The notes under the pieces were generated by a model. It was given only the letters and a program-made list of their open reading frames with translations, ran no database searches and was not told where the DNA came from. This document shows positions 9,601-16,927 of a stretch of DNA of 60,575 nt, one piece after another (the stretch's first letter is position 1; each line of letters starts with the position of its first letter). Source of the DNA: Oscillatoriales cyanobacterium USR001 (GTDB taxonomy: Bacteria > Cyanobacteriota > Cyanobacteriia > Cyanobacteriales > Microcoleaceae). The translations under genes were made by a program, and so were the position numbers. The stretch is from assembly GCA_001698425.1 (NCBI GenBank), contig MBRE01000076.1, forward strand, positions 6,782 through 67,356, read 5' to 3'.

Positions 9601-11240
9601 CCATTGGTGCCGTCATTGGCTTGGAAATACAAGGTGTTATTTACGTTCGTGAGGAATCGAGAGCTTGAACTATTTGCCCCTGAGTAGATGTCTTTAACCA
9701 AGACTGTACCCGCTGCTGTCCCATCACTTTTCCACAACTCATTACCATTGATGGGGTCACTGGCAGTGAAATACAAGGTGCCATTTACGTTCGTGAGATT
9801 GGAAAGGCTTGAACTACTTGGCCCTGGGTTGATGTCTTTAACCAAGACGGTACCGGCGGCTGTCCCATCACTTTTCCACAACTCATAACCATTGGTGCCG
9901 TTATCAGCAATGAAATACAAGGTGCCATTTACGTTCGTGAACCCAGAAGCGTATGAACGATTTGCCCCTGGGTAGATATCTTTAACCAAGACGGTGCCCG
10001 CGGCTGTCCCATCACTTTTCCACAACTCATAACCATTGATGCCGTTATCAGCATTGAAATACAAGGTGCCATTCACGTTCGTGAGGTTGTAAGGGTTTGA
10101 ACTACCTGTACCTCCGATGATGTCTTTAACCAAGAGGGTACCGGCGGCTGTCCCATCACTTTTCCACAACTCAGTACCATTGGTGGGGTCATAGGGATTG
10201 AAATACAAGGTGCCATTTACGTTCGCGAGGTAGGGGAAAGATAATGAACTATTTGTCCCTGGGTAGATGTCTTTAACCAAGACGGTGCCCGCTGCTGTCC
10301 CATCACTTTTCCATAATTCATCACCATTGGTGGGGTCATTGGCATCGAAATACAAGGTGCCATTTACGTTCGTGAGGTTGTAAGAGTTGGTGAATGAATT
10401 ACTTGCCCCTGGGTAGATATCTTTAACCAAGACGGTGCCGGCGGCTGTCCCATCACTTTTCCATAATTCAACACCATTGATGCCTTCACTGGCCTTGAAA
10501 TACAAGGTGCCGTTGACGTTCGTCAGGTTGAAAAGGCTTGAACTATTTGCCCCTGGGTAGAGGTCTTTAACCAAGACGGTGCCCGCTGCTGTCCCATCAC
10601 TTTTCCACAACTCACTACCATTGGTGGGGTCTGTGGCTTGAAAATACAAGGTGCCGTTGACGTTCGTGAGGTATTGAGGGGATGAACTACCTGTCCCTGG
10701 GCTGATATCTTTCAATACCTTCCAACCTAACAAGCCAGAGTAAATCGCCAAGGCTTGAGCACTGAAAGGAGTTAGCGAGTCAGAGAAAAAAGAGTCTCCA
10801 GGGTACTGATAAGTGAGTGACCAGGTGCCGCCTTTGGCTGCATTACCGGTGGGATTGGGGTTCGCGCTGATAGCTGCACCCGTGATTAGGTGTAATTTTT
10901 TGATAAATTCTGCCCCCGCGTCTCCCGCCGCAACGGAGCACCCATAGAGGTAAATGAGGCTTCCTATCCTTCCCCACTGTTGTAATTGGTGGGCGTATCG
11001 GTTCAGAGTATCGAGACTCAGTTGGGTATTACCGAGATAGAGGATACCCGGAGCCCCGTGGGAAAGGATATGTATCGCTTCAATATCTTTTTGACTTGCC
11101 AGGGCATTAGTAATTTGCTCAATGCCGCTCAAATTTTCATTTAAAATCACAATTTGAGCGCTATCTATACCTTGGATTAAGCTTTGATAGTCTTGTACAG
11201 AGGAGTCAACGAAAATAATTTGCTTGTTCATAGTAGTCAC
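6684..11240 (-). CDS. Giant type I secreted protein: DUF4347, ELW-SDGT repeats, Ig-like repeats, RTX
   Basis: 1518 residues. Residues about 5-170 form a DUF4347 domain (IHILSHGAPG, LYGCSVAAGDAG). About 175-600 hold eight units of about 47 residues ending ELWKSDGTAAGTVLVKD, plus a partial ninth. About 605-830 are bacterial Ig-like segments. Four near-identical Ig-fold repeats of about 95 residues follow (DGTALPTWL...VSASDGKA), then a Thr-Pro-Val linker and a C-terminal RTX block (GGDGNDLLRGG, GGNGNDELWG). RTX repeats with an uncleaved C-terminus are typical of type I secretion substrates that fold in external calcium. There is no signal peptide. Adhesion or surface display is likely. The C-terminal 200 residues resemble those of the subtilase at 39619-41739. 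Confidence 0.88.
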   Translation of the reverse strand: MTTMNKQIIFVDSSVQDYQSLIQGIDSAQIVILNENLSGIEQITNALASQKDIEAIHILSHGAPGILYLGNTQLSLDTLNRYAHQLQQWGRIGSLIYLYGCSVAAGDAGAEFIKKLHLITGAAISANPNPTGNAAKGGTWSLTYQYPGDSFFSDSLTPFSAQALAIYSGLLGWKVLKDISPGTGSSSPQYLTNVNGTLYFQATDPTNGSELWKSDGTAAGTVLVKDLYPGANSSSLFNLTNVNGTLYFKASEGINGVELWKSDGTAAGTVLVKDIYPGASNSFTNSYNLTNVNGTLYFDANDPTNGDELWKSDGTAAGTVLVKDIYPGTNSSLSFPYLANVNGTLYFNPYDPTNGTELWKSDGTAAGTLLVKDIIGGTGSSNPYNLTNVNGTLYFNADNGINGYELWKSDGTAAGTVLVKDIYPGANRSYASGFTNVNGTLYFIADNGTNGYELWKSDGTAAGTVLVKDINPGPSSSSLSNLTNVNGTLYFTASDPINGNELWKSDGTAAGTVLVKDIYSGANSSSSRFLTNVNNTLYFQANDGTNGTELWKSDGTAAGTVLVKDLIAGASGSTPQFLTNVNNTLYFTATDSTNGTELWGLSPAIITQVSSTTADGLYKIGQDISITVKFDEPVTVTGNPQLQLKTGTTNQFATLVSGSTTDTLTFTYKVQTGDESSDLEYLATNSLTGGTIKDSEGLDANLTLPALGVAASLGGSKALVIDGIAPTVTINQGSSQADPTENTLINYTVEFSEPVTGFDKTKVILSGTAGATTAEVTGGGKSYNVAVSGMTQAGTAIASINANAATDIAGNPNTAASTSTDNQVTFTKNTAPVVATAMTDQSVTVSTAFTYTVPTGTFTDAENDPLTYTATKEDGTALPTWLTFNAATGIFGGTPATADIGNLKVKVSASDGKAATSNTFLLTIADKLNTPPVVASAITNQSATLNTAFTYTVPAGTFTDAENDPLTYTATKEDGTALPTWLTFNAATGIFGGTPGTADIGNLQVKVSASDGKAAISNTFILTIADKPNTIPVVASAINDQSATLNTAFSYKVPAGTFTDAEKDPLTYTATKEDGTALPTWLKFDSATQTLSGTPTTADVGNLKVRVSASDGKAAISNTFILTISDKLNTVPVVASAINDQSATLNTVFTYKVPAGTFIDTENDPLTYTATKEDGTALPTWLKFDSATQTLSGTPATADVGNLKVKVSASDGKAAISDVFQVNVNTPTVTPTPTVTPTETPTVTPTPTVTPTPTVTPTPTVTPTPTVTPTETPTPTVIPTLTTIDINTPPVGLIDGGEPTKLPQNQVVNNQYLLSDGDDNSIPQSAFGKPIFALSGNDNLTGSDENDTIYGNQGVDIIDGAKGNDQLFGGKQSDQLSGDIGDDFLSGNNDNDILTGGDGNDLLRGGKENDVLIGGNGNDELWGDKGFDVLKGGAGNDKFILQYTANNPEQCDVITDFTSADDQIKLIDTTFSQLTFESVNVRLDGINAVASTAIKLGNNYLGVVYNLNPSALGAGSFL
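7403..7563. repeat. Minisatellite encoding Thr-Pro-Val linker
   Basis: Short tandem units (GTTACCGTTGGTGTTGGT and shorter variants) inside the giant RTX gene encode the Pro-Thr-Val-Thr-Pro linker. The unit length is a multiple of three, so copy changes alter linker length without a frameshift. Confidence 0.8.
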
Positions 11241-11263
11241 CTTTTTTATTGTTTGTTAAGTCT

Positions 11264-11364
11264 AGGACTTACGCATTCAGGGCAATTGCCAAGGTAGTAA
11301 CTAGGCTTTTGGTATCTCATCAAAAGCCGAGTATAAGAAGATATTGTCTGAGTGCGTAAGTTCT
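11264..11364. repeat. Nested inverted repeat upstream of the giant RTX gene
   Basis: AGGACTTACGCATTCAG (11264-11280) pairs with CTGAGTGCGTAAGTTCT (11348-11364). Inside it a second perfect stem GGCTTTTG/CAAAAGCC sits at 11304-11311 and 11321-11328. This looks like a small palindromic dispersed element rather than a promoter. The remaining intergenic DNA to 11521 holds the hairpin listed next. Confidence 0.6.
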
Positions 11365-11423
11365 AAAAATTTGAACCGAATGATGTTTAAATTTCTCTAA
11401 ATCATCATCAAAATTGACTAAAG

Positions 11424-11483
11424 AAACCGGGTTTTTACTGAATCTGTGGGTTGCAACGAAGTATTTTCGTAAAAAACCCGGTT
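11424..11483 (-). repeat. AACCCGG hairpin, possible terminator of the patatin gene
   Basis: AAACCGGGTTTTTAC and GTAAAAAACCCGGTTT form an inverted repeat of about 15 bp. It lies about 40 bp beyond the stop of the patatin-like gene on the minus strand. Either it ends that transcript or it is a dispersed palindrome; the sequence does not decide. Confidence 0.5.
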
Positions 11484-11521
11484 TATATGTTTTGATCCGT
11501 AAGCTTGACTCAATAGCAATC

Positions 11522-12727
11522 TTAGGATTGACTCAAATGAGGAATTGCCTCTACCACAGAATCGAAGAAGCAATGATGCGATGTCAAAGAATCAACAAGC
11601 TTTTTCATATCATCCTTGCATTCCTGAGTTTCCAGAAATTCTTCTGCTATCTCAACTAATAAATCGAGATTATCAGTAGCGGCACTAAAAGCACTAACAT
11701 TCTTTTTCAGAAGTGGCTGAAAGCGGAAATATTCACTCTCTCCCTTAAGTAGCAATTGTTTAGCAATATAATCAGTAGCATCGCTTGAACCATCAGAAAA
11801 TACATCCATCAAAGGGACATTCCTTAGCAAGCTTGCCCAATTCAAGCCACCCCAACCTTGAGCTTCTCGAACTGTAATCCGATTCAAAGTCCAACCGGAA
11901 CCAAAAGAAGCGACTACAGAAGGAAATGTGTTAAATTGTCTGCGACACTCTGCGATCGCACAAAGTACAGGGTTATTGGCAACAACACCACCATCAATCA
12001 AAGGGATACCTTCTCTACCTACTTTTATGATTGGTTCTTCCCCTGCTTCTTCAGCTTGATTTTCCTTCAATTTAATAGATTTAATGAATTCTTGATTGTG
12101 CGTGACGTGAGCAGGAAAAATAACAGGTGCGGCAGCAGATGCCCTACAAATTTCCCACACAGGCATCGTTTTAAACTCTTTTTCGTTGTTTTTGAAGATT
12201 ACAGCTTCGTTATTATAGACATCATAGCTTGGCACGATCACTAATTGTGGTAACTCACCAAATTCCTCGTAGCCAAATATATGCTGGAGTACATCTTCCA
12301 AACCTTTTCCGTCATAGACGGGTTGAGCCATAAATTTCTTGGCACCTTCAGGGTTTTGAGAAAGAATATTAAAAGTGTCAAATTCACTGAAATTCATGTC
12401 TGTGTTGAGTAACCGCCAGATTAAGCTAATCAAAGTTTCTGTTATGGGTGGGAAAATTTTGAGTGCATATTCCTTAAAAAAGTCCTTAATCCTCTTGGCT
12501 GAAAATCCCCTAGCAATTCCGCAAGCAATTATACTTCCAGAAGAAGTTCCGGCAATGATCTTAAAGTAATCTCTTAATTGCTTCTGGGGATGGTTTGCCC
12601 TTAGCTCTTCTGCGTTTAACTCTTCTTCTAGCTTCTCTAGCAAAACCGCCGTTAAAAGACCACGAATTACGCCACCGTCAAAACAAATAATATTGTATGG
12701 AGATGTGGGAGGTTTATGGGTGAACAT
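11522..12727 (-). CDS. Patatin-like phospholipase/acyl hydrolase
   Basis: 401 residues. The oxyanion motif FDGGVIRG is at 16-23, the nucleophile elbow GTSSG at 60-64 (Ser62), and the catalytic Asp in the block LIDGGVVANNP. These are the Ser/Asp dyad signatures of patatins, which hydrolyse acyl esters of membrane lipids. The usual third glycine of DGGGIRG is Val here. It has no signal peptide, so it is probably cytosolic or membrane-associated. It stands alone between the giant RTX gene and a divergent NB-ARC gene. Function as a lipase is likely; the substrate is unknown. Confidence 0.9.
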   Translation of the reverse strand: MFTHKPPTSPYNIICFDGGVIRGLLTAVLLEKLEEELNAEELRANHPQKQLRDYFKIIAGTSSGSIIACGIARGFSAKRIKDFFKEYALKIFPPITETLISLIWRLLNTDMNFSEFDTFNILSQNPEGAKKFMAQPVYDGKGLEDVLQHIFGYEEFGELPQLVIVPSYDVYNNEAVIFKNNEKEFKTMPVWEICRASAAAPVIFPAHVTHNQEFIKSIKLKENQAEEAGEEPIIKVGREGIPLIDGGVVANNPVLCAIAECRRQFNTFPSVVASFGSGWTLNRITVREAQGWGGLNWASLLRNVPLMDVFSDGSSDATDYIAKQLLLKGESEYFRFQPLLKKNVSAFSAATDNLDLLVEIAEEFLETQECKDDMKKLVDSLTSHHCFFDSVVEAIPHLSQS

Positions 12728-13044
12728 TTTTATTTCCTCTCTGAATGATAGGTTGTTAAGTTAGTGACTCGATACTAATTTCCGAAGTGTTCGTGATTCA
12801 GATAATGTACTATACTCCTGTCAATCCACAGATTTTCTTATAATTACACCTGGCACTTACAAGCTTTTCTGTTCTTAGTTACAGAATAACCTGATAACCT
12901 TAGTCTCCACAGTGGGAAAAAGTCAGAAAAGGCCAGAACTTTACATAAAGATTTGATAAATACAGTAAAAAAAAGTAAAAATAGTCAGAAAAAGTGATAT
13001 GTTATAAAAGTAATTACAGACTCACCGTTTTCACTCCACAGCTA

Positions 13045-14760
13045 ATGACTCTCGAAGAAGCCTTAGCCATTTTAGATAACCTACTCAAACCCGGCCACTT
13101 AAACGACGTTCAAGACCTAGTATTCCGTCAATCCTGGCAAGGACAGTCTTATCAAAACATGGCCGCTGCATCAGACTACGATGACGACTACCTCAAAGAT
13201 GTCGGCTCCCAGCTATGGCGACGACTTTCTCTAGCCTTGAAAACTCAAGTTACAAAACGCAATATTCACTCAGTCCTCAAAGCTTACGCACGCCAGTCTG
13301 AAGTCAAAACACCGACAACAACATCACCAAATTTTCCCGATTGTCAGGCTAATTGTCACCTTTTGGAAGCTTTTGGCTTAAAACATTATCCAGAAGAAAA
13401 AGCGATCGCCTTCCCAAATCCTTCCTTAGCAACAAAAACCCAGGAAAATTTATCAGAGGCAATCGACGTTTCTATTTTCTACGGTCGTAGCCAAGAATTA
13501 GCTACTCTTAAACAGTGGATTTTACACGATCGTTGCCGCTTAATTACCCTGATCGGTATGGAGGGCATTGGTAAAACCACCTTATCGGTAAAATTAGCCA
13601 AAGAAATTCAAAGTAAATTTCAATATGTCATCTGGAAAAGCCTCCGTAATAGCCCACCTTTACCAGAAAAATTAGCTAAAATTCTTCAATTTTTATCAAA
13701 TGACCAAAACACCGATTTACCCCAGGTTGTAGGCGAACAGATATCTCTTCTCATCAAGTATTTACAGCAGCATCGGTGTCTGATTATCCTCGATGATTTA
13801 GACTTACTTTTCCAGAGTGGTAGCTATGCAGGCACTTACCGCGAGGGATTCTCTAACTACAGTCAACTTCTGAGACAAATTGCCGAAACCAATCACCAAA
13901 GTTGCGTGCTAATTGTCAGCCGCGAAAAACCCAGAGAAATTGCATCTTTAACCGGAGAAACTTTACCCGTCCGCTGCTTGCAACTGCAAGGTTTAGCACC
14001 AGTCACTGCTAGGGAAATTCTCAAACATAAGGCTTTAACAGGAACCTCTGCCGAAGAATCGGAACTAATAGAATGCTACCAAGGCAATCCTATCGCCTTA
14101 AAGATAACAGCAAGTTCCATCCAAGATTTGTTTTCGGGAAATATTCGAGATTTTTTAGAACACCAAGAAACTATTTTTAATGGCATTCGCCTTTGGTTAG
14201 ATGAACAATTTAATCGCTTATCTCCTATAGAAAAAAAAGTGATGTACTGGTTAGCGATTAACCAAGAACCAGTTTTGCCCACAGAACTCCTAAACGATAT
14301 CGTTCCGCCAGTTTTTCAGGCAGAATTATTAGAATGTTTAGAATCTCTCCAGTGGCGATCTCTCATTGAAAAATCGGCAATTCAAGTTCAGGAAAAAAGT
14401 ATTTTTGGCTTCACTCAACAGCCATTAATCAGAGAGTATCTCACCGCAAAAATAATTGAACAACTATACCAAGAAATCGCGATAGAAGATGGCGATACTT
14501 CTGCATCCTTCTGCTCCTTATTTCCTTTTATTCAAAACTATGCTATCATTAAATCCACCGCTGAAGAGTCAATCAGACAAAATCAAATTAGCGCCATTGT
14601 CACGCCTTTAATTTCCAGACTTCTAGTTACCTACAACACCACCGAAGACTTAGCCAAAAAACTTAATTACATTTTAATCAAATTGGTAGAGCCAGGTTTA
14701 GCATCTGGATATGGGGCTGGTAATATCTTTAACTTATTATGTCAACTTCAAGTTGACTAG
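13045..14760 (+). CDS. NB-ARC (STAND) ATPase lacking its C-terminal sensor repeats
   Basis: 571 residues from the ATG at 13045 (MTLEEALAILDNLL); an upstream in-frame ATG at 12994 would add 17 residues unlike the family. The N-terminal helical effector-associated domain (EALAILD...VFRQSWQGQSYQNMA) is the one common in cyanobacterial multi-domain signalling proteins. The NB-ARC domain has Walker A GMEGIGKTTL and Walker B CLIILDDLDLL. In the family, a junction ending in GAGN-NLLCQL is normally followed by a long WD40 or pentapeptide sensor. Here the protein stops at NLLCQLQVD. It therefore looks truncated, or is a sensorless form. The 3' flank contains no continuation that I can see. Confidence 0.85.
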   Translation: MTLEEALAILDNLLKPGHLNDVQDLVFRQSWQGQSYQNMAAASDYDDDYLKDVGSQLWRRLSLALKTQVTKRNIHSVLKAYARQSEVKTPTTTSPNFPDCQANCHLLEAFGLKHYPEEKAIAFPNPSLATKTQENLSEAIDVSIFYGRSQELATLKQWILHDRCRLITLIGMEGIGKTTLSVKLAKEIQSKFQYVIWKSLRNSPPLPEKLAKILQFLSNDQNTDLPQVVGEQISLLIKYLQQHRCLIILDDLDLLFQSGSYAGTYREGFSNYSQLLRQIAETNHQSCVLIVSREKPREIASLTGETLPVRCLQLQGLAPVTAREILKHKALTGTSAEESELIECYQGNPIALKITASSIQDLFSGNIRDFLEHQETIFNGIRLWLDEQFNRLSPIEKKVMYWLAINQEPVLPTELLNDIVPPVFQAELLECLESLQWRSLIEKSAIQVQEKSIFGFTQQPLIREYLTAKIIEQLYQEIAIEDGDTSASFCSLFPFIQNYAIIKSTAEESIRQNQISAIVTPLISRLLVTYNTTEDLAKKLNYILIKLVEPGLASGYGAGNIFNLLCQLQVD

Positions 14761-15012
14761 ACGGATTTTACCTAACTCTGCAATTGACACTTTCCCACCC
14801 TGCGATCGCCCAGATTTTAGTCGAGCCCGCCCAAAAATTCTGAGTTTGCCTCTTGCTATTGTAAAGATTTCCCCATATCATTATGAGTAGCAGTAAAGAA
14901 ACGTAACGTCTCTTCATAATTTACCCATTTTCTGCTAAGGGATCTCCCAAAGCTGGCAAAATGCGAGTAAAACTGTTCGTTGTAATTATATCCAATTGGA
15001 GAATCTGAAATT

Positions 15013-16071
15013 ATGACAATCGCAGTCGGACGCGCCCAGAACGAACGAGGCATATTCGATGCCATCGACGACTGGCTCAAGCGCGATCGCTTCGTCTTCA
15101 TCGGCTGGAGCGGCTTACTACTTTTCCCCTGCGCCTTCTTCGCCCTCGGCGGCTGGCTCACAGGCACCACCTTTGTTACTTCCTGGTACACTCACGGTCT
15201 AGCTAGTTCCTACCTAGAAGGCGCTAACTTCCTCACCGTTGCCGTTTCCACCCCCGCCAACAGCTTAGGTCACTCCCTACTGTTCCTCTGGGGACCTGAA
15301 GCACAATGGGACTTCACCCGTTGGTGTCAACTCGGTGGTTTGTGGACCTTCGTCGCCCTACACGGCGCATTCGGACTGATCGGCTTCTGTCTGCGTCAGT
15401 TAGAAATCGCCCGTTTAATCGGCATTCGTCCCTACAACGCCCTCGCCTTCACAGGCCCGATCGCCGTATTCGTCTCCGTCTTCCTGATCTACCCCTTGGG
15501 TCAATCAGGCTGGTTCTTCGCCCCCAGCTTCGGCGTAGCCGCAATTTTCCGTTTCTTACTATTCCTGCAAGGTTTCCACAACTGGACCCTCAACCCCTTC
15601 CACATGATGGGCGTAGCTGGAATCTTAGGCGGTGCCTTACTTTGCGCCATTCACGGTGCAACAGTAGAAAACACCCTGTTTGAAGACGGCGAAGGCGCAA
15701 ACACCTTCCGCGCCTTCAACCCCACTCAATCAGAAGAAACCTACTCAATGGTGACAGCTAACCGTTTTTGGTCGCAAATCTTCGGAATTGCCTTCTCTAA
15801 CAAGCGTTGGTTGCACTTCTTCATGTTGTTTGTGCCTGTAACCGGCCTGTGGATGAGTTCTATCGGCATCGTCGGTTTAGCCTTAAACCTACGGGCTTAC
15901 GATTTTGTCAGCCAAGAGTTACGTGCCGCAGAAGATCCTGAGTTTGAAACGTTCTACACTAAGAATATTCTGCTCAATGAGGGTATCCGGGCTTGGATGG
16001 CTCCTCAAGATCAGCCGCACGAAAACTTCATCTTCCCCGAAGAAGTGCTACCTCGCGGTAACGCTCTCTAA
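15013..16071 (+). CDS. psbD: Photosystem II D2 protein, stand-alone divergent copy
   Basis: 352 residues, full D2 length, ribosome site GGAGA upstream. Key residues are in place by D2 numbering: His117, Tyr160 (redox-active TyrD), His189, His197 (P680 ligand), His214 (iron ligand). Compared with what I know of typical cyanobacterial D2, changes cluster at the N-terminus ([14 protein letters not shown]), Ala71, Asn83, Trp99 (usually Gly), Thr112 (usually Pro), Cys126 and Leu130. psbC normally overlaps the psbD end in an operon; here no psbC follows. It is therefore a second, monocistronic psbD, probably conditionally expressed. A full-length open frame with all ligands argues that it is functional. 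Confidence 0.95.
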   Translation: MTIAVGRAQNERGIFDAIDDWLKRDRFVFIGWSGLLLFPCAFFALGGWLTGTTFVTSWYTHGLASSYLEGANFLTVAVSTPANSLGHSLLFLWGPEAQWDFTRWCQLGGLWTFVALHGAFGLIGFCLRQLEIARLIGIRPYNALAFTGPIAVFVSVFLIYPLGQSGWFFAPSFGVAAIFRFLLFLQGFHNWTLNPFHMMGVAGILGGALLCAIHGATVENTLFEDGEGANTFRAFNPTQSEETYSMVTANRFWSQIFGIAFSNKRWLHFFMLFVPVTGLWMSSIGIVGLALNLRAYDFVSQELRAAEDPEFETFYTKNILLNEGIRAWMAPQDQPHENFIFPEEVLPRGNAL

Positions 16072-16084
16072 TTTTCTCACTTTG

Positions 16085-16166
16085 GGTTTTCGTAGGGTAG
16101 GTGGTGTCCCGATTTATATGGGTAAAAACTATATATTTCTAGCAATTCCCGCCCTACGAAAAAATT
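16085..16166 (+). terminator. Hairpin after psbD, possible terminator
   Basis: GGTTTTCGTAGGG (16085-16097) can pair with CCCTACGAAAAA (16152-16163), followed by TTTTGATTTTT. The large loop makes it a weak but plausible end for the psbD transcript. The stretch from here to 16250 is AT-rich with no gene. Confidence 0.45.
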
Positions 16167-16249
16167 TTGATTTTTCCCTTGCTTTTTGTAATTCCTATGT
16201 TATTGTAAATAACAGTAAAACTTTTGAAATAAACCGTTTAGGGTTCTAT

Positions 16250-16503
16250 AGGAGGTGATGCCCATGATAGAAAGTAGTAAACGCATGGGTCATCAGATTG
16301 GAGAATGCCGGCTGTGTGCCGGGGCTGCTCTCTAGCAATTGGCCTTCGTTCCCAACGGGGAACAATATCCCTGGGATAACCAGGCTTAACTAGGGATACT
16401 CCCGGCAGTCAGGTTCTAATCTGAAGACCCGCTAGACCGCTCTTATCAATAGTAGTTTCTAAGCTTTGGCTTAGCACTATTGATAAGAGCGGATAGTTTT
16501 TGG
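16250..16503 (+). ncRNA. Structured RNA: leader of the pterin dehydratase gene or free small RNA
   Basis: A long-range helix pairs 16287-16299 (GGGTCATCAGATT) with 16418-16430 (12 of 13 pairs). Inside it lie TGCCGG/CCGGCA (16306-16311 with 16402-16407), GTTCCC/GGGAAC (16348-16353 with 16358-16363) and ATCCCT/AGGGAT (16367-16372 with 16392-16397). An upstream hairpin CCCATG/CATGGG (16261-16266 with 16284-16289) shares the GGG with the long helix, so the two are mutually exclusive. AGGAGG at 16250-16255 could start a 23-codon peptide from the ATG at 16264 (stop 16333-16335) containing CRLC. A very strong terminator closes the unit, 28 nt before the next gene. I cannot assign it to a known RNA family. 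Confidence 0.65.
16437..16501 (+). terminator. Long perfect terminator hairpin before the pterin dehydratase gene
   Basis: A 17-bp perfect stem (CCGCTCTTATCAATAGT at 16437-16453 with 16476-16492) contains an inner stem CTAAGC/GCTTAG and is followed by ATAGTTTTT. It lies directly downstream of the structured RNA and upstream of the pterin dehydratase gene. That is the position of an attenuator, or of the 3' end of a small RNA. Confidence 0.85.
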
Positions 16504-16528
16504 TAGAATATTTGAAAAAAGGGATATT

Positions 16529-16816
16529 GTGATCATGGCGAAATTACTAAGTGATACCAAAATACAAGACGAGATTGAAAAATTATCGGGCTGGACTTTA
16601 GAGGGGAAACAAATCCAGTGTGTGAGAAAATTTAAGGATTTTGTAGAGGCGATCGCTTGGGTAAATAAATTAGTAGCACCCGCTGAGGCCGCTGGACATC
16701 ATCCCGACATTGAAATCTCCTATAACAAAGTGACAGTTAACTTGACAACTCACGATGCTGGAGGTTTAACAGTCAAAGACTTTGCCCTTGCCGAGCAAAT
16801 TTCGAGTTTAAATTAG
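16529..16816 (+). CDS. phhB: Pterin-4a-carbinolamine dehydratase
   Basis: 93-95 residues; GTG at 16529 or ATG at 16535 (MAKLLSDTK, the more usual start). The active-site signature EAAGHHPDIEISYNKV and the second catalytic motif LTTHDAGGLT are intact. The enzyme dehydrates 4a-hydroxy-tetrahydrobiopterin. In bacteria without aromatic amino acid hydroxylases it is linked to pterin or molybdopterin metabolism. It lies 28 nt after a strong terminator hairpin, so its expression may depend on read-through of the structured RNA. Confidence 0.93.
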   Translation: MIMAKLLSDTKIQDEIEKLSGWTLEGKQIQCVRKFKDFVEAIAWVNKLVAPAEAAGHHPDIEISYNKVTVNLTTHDAGGLTVKDFALAEQISSLN

Positions 16817-16927
16817 ATTAGAGCAGAAACTTTGCAATTTCCCAACTTTTGTAGGTTAAAATCGGGACTGAAGAAAGTTGAGAGGCAAAAGTCCAAATTA
16901 TAACGGCTGTTCGCCATCCTCCAAGTC

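Noticed and set aside
14856..15191. Minus-strand frame overlapping the psbD start
   Set aside because: It overlaps a highly conserved gene and its peptide has no recognisable features.
16250..16503. Assignment as 6S RNA, tmRNA, RNase P or SRP RNA
   Set aside because: None of the conserved signature blocks of tmRNA, RNase P or SRP RNA is visible, and I could not verify 6S features. The family is left open.
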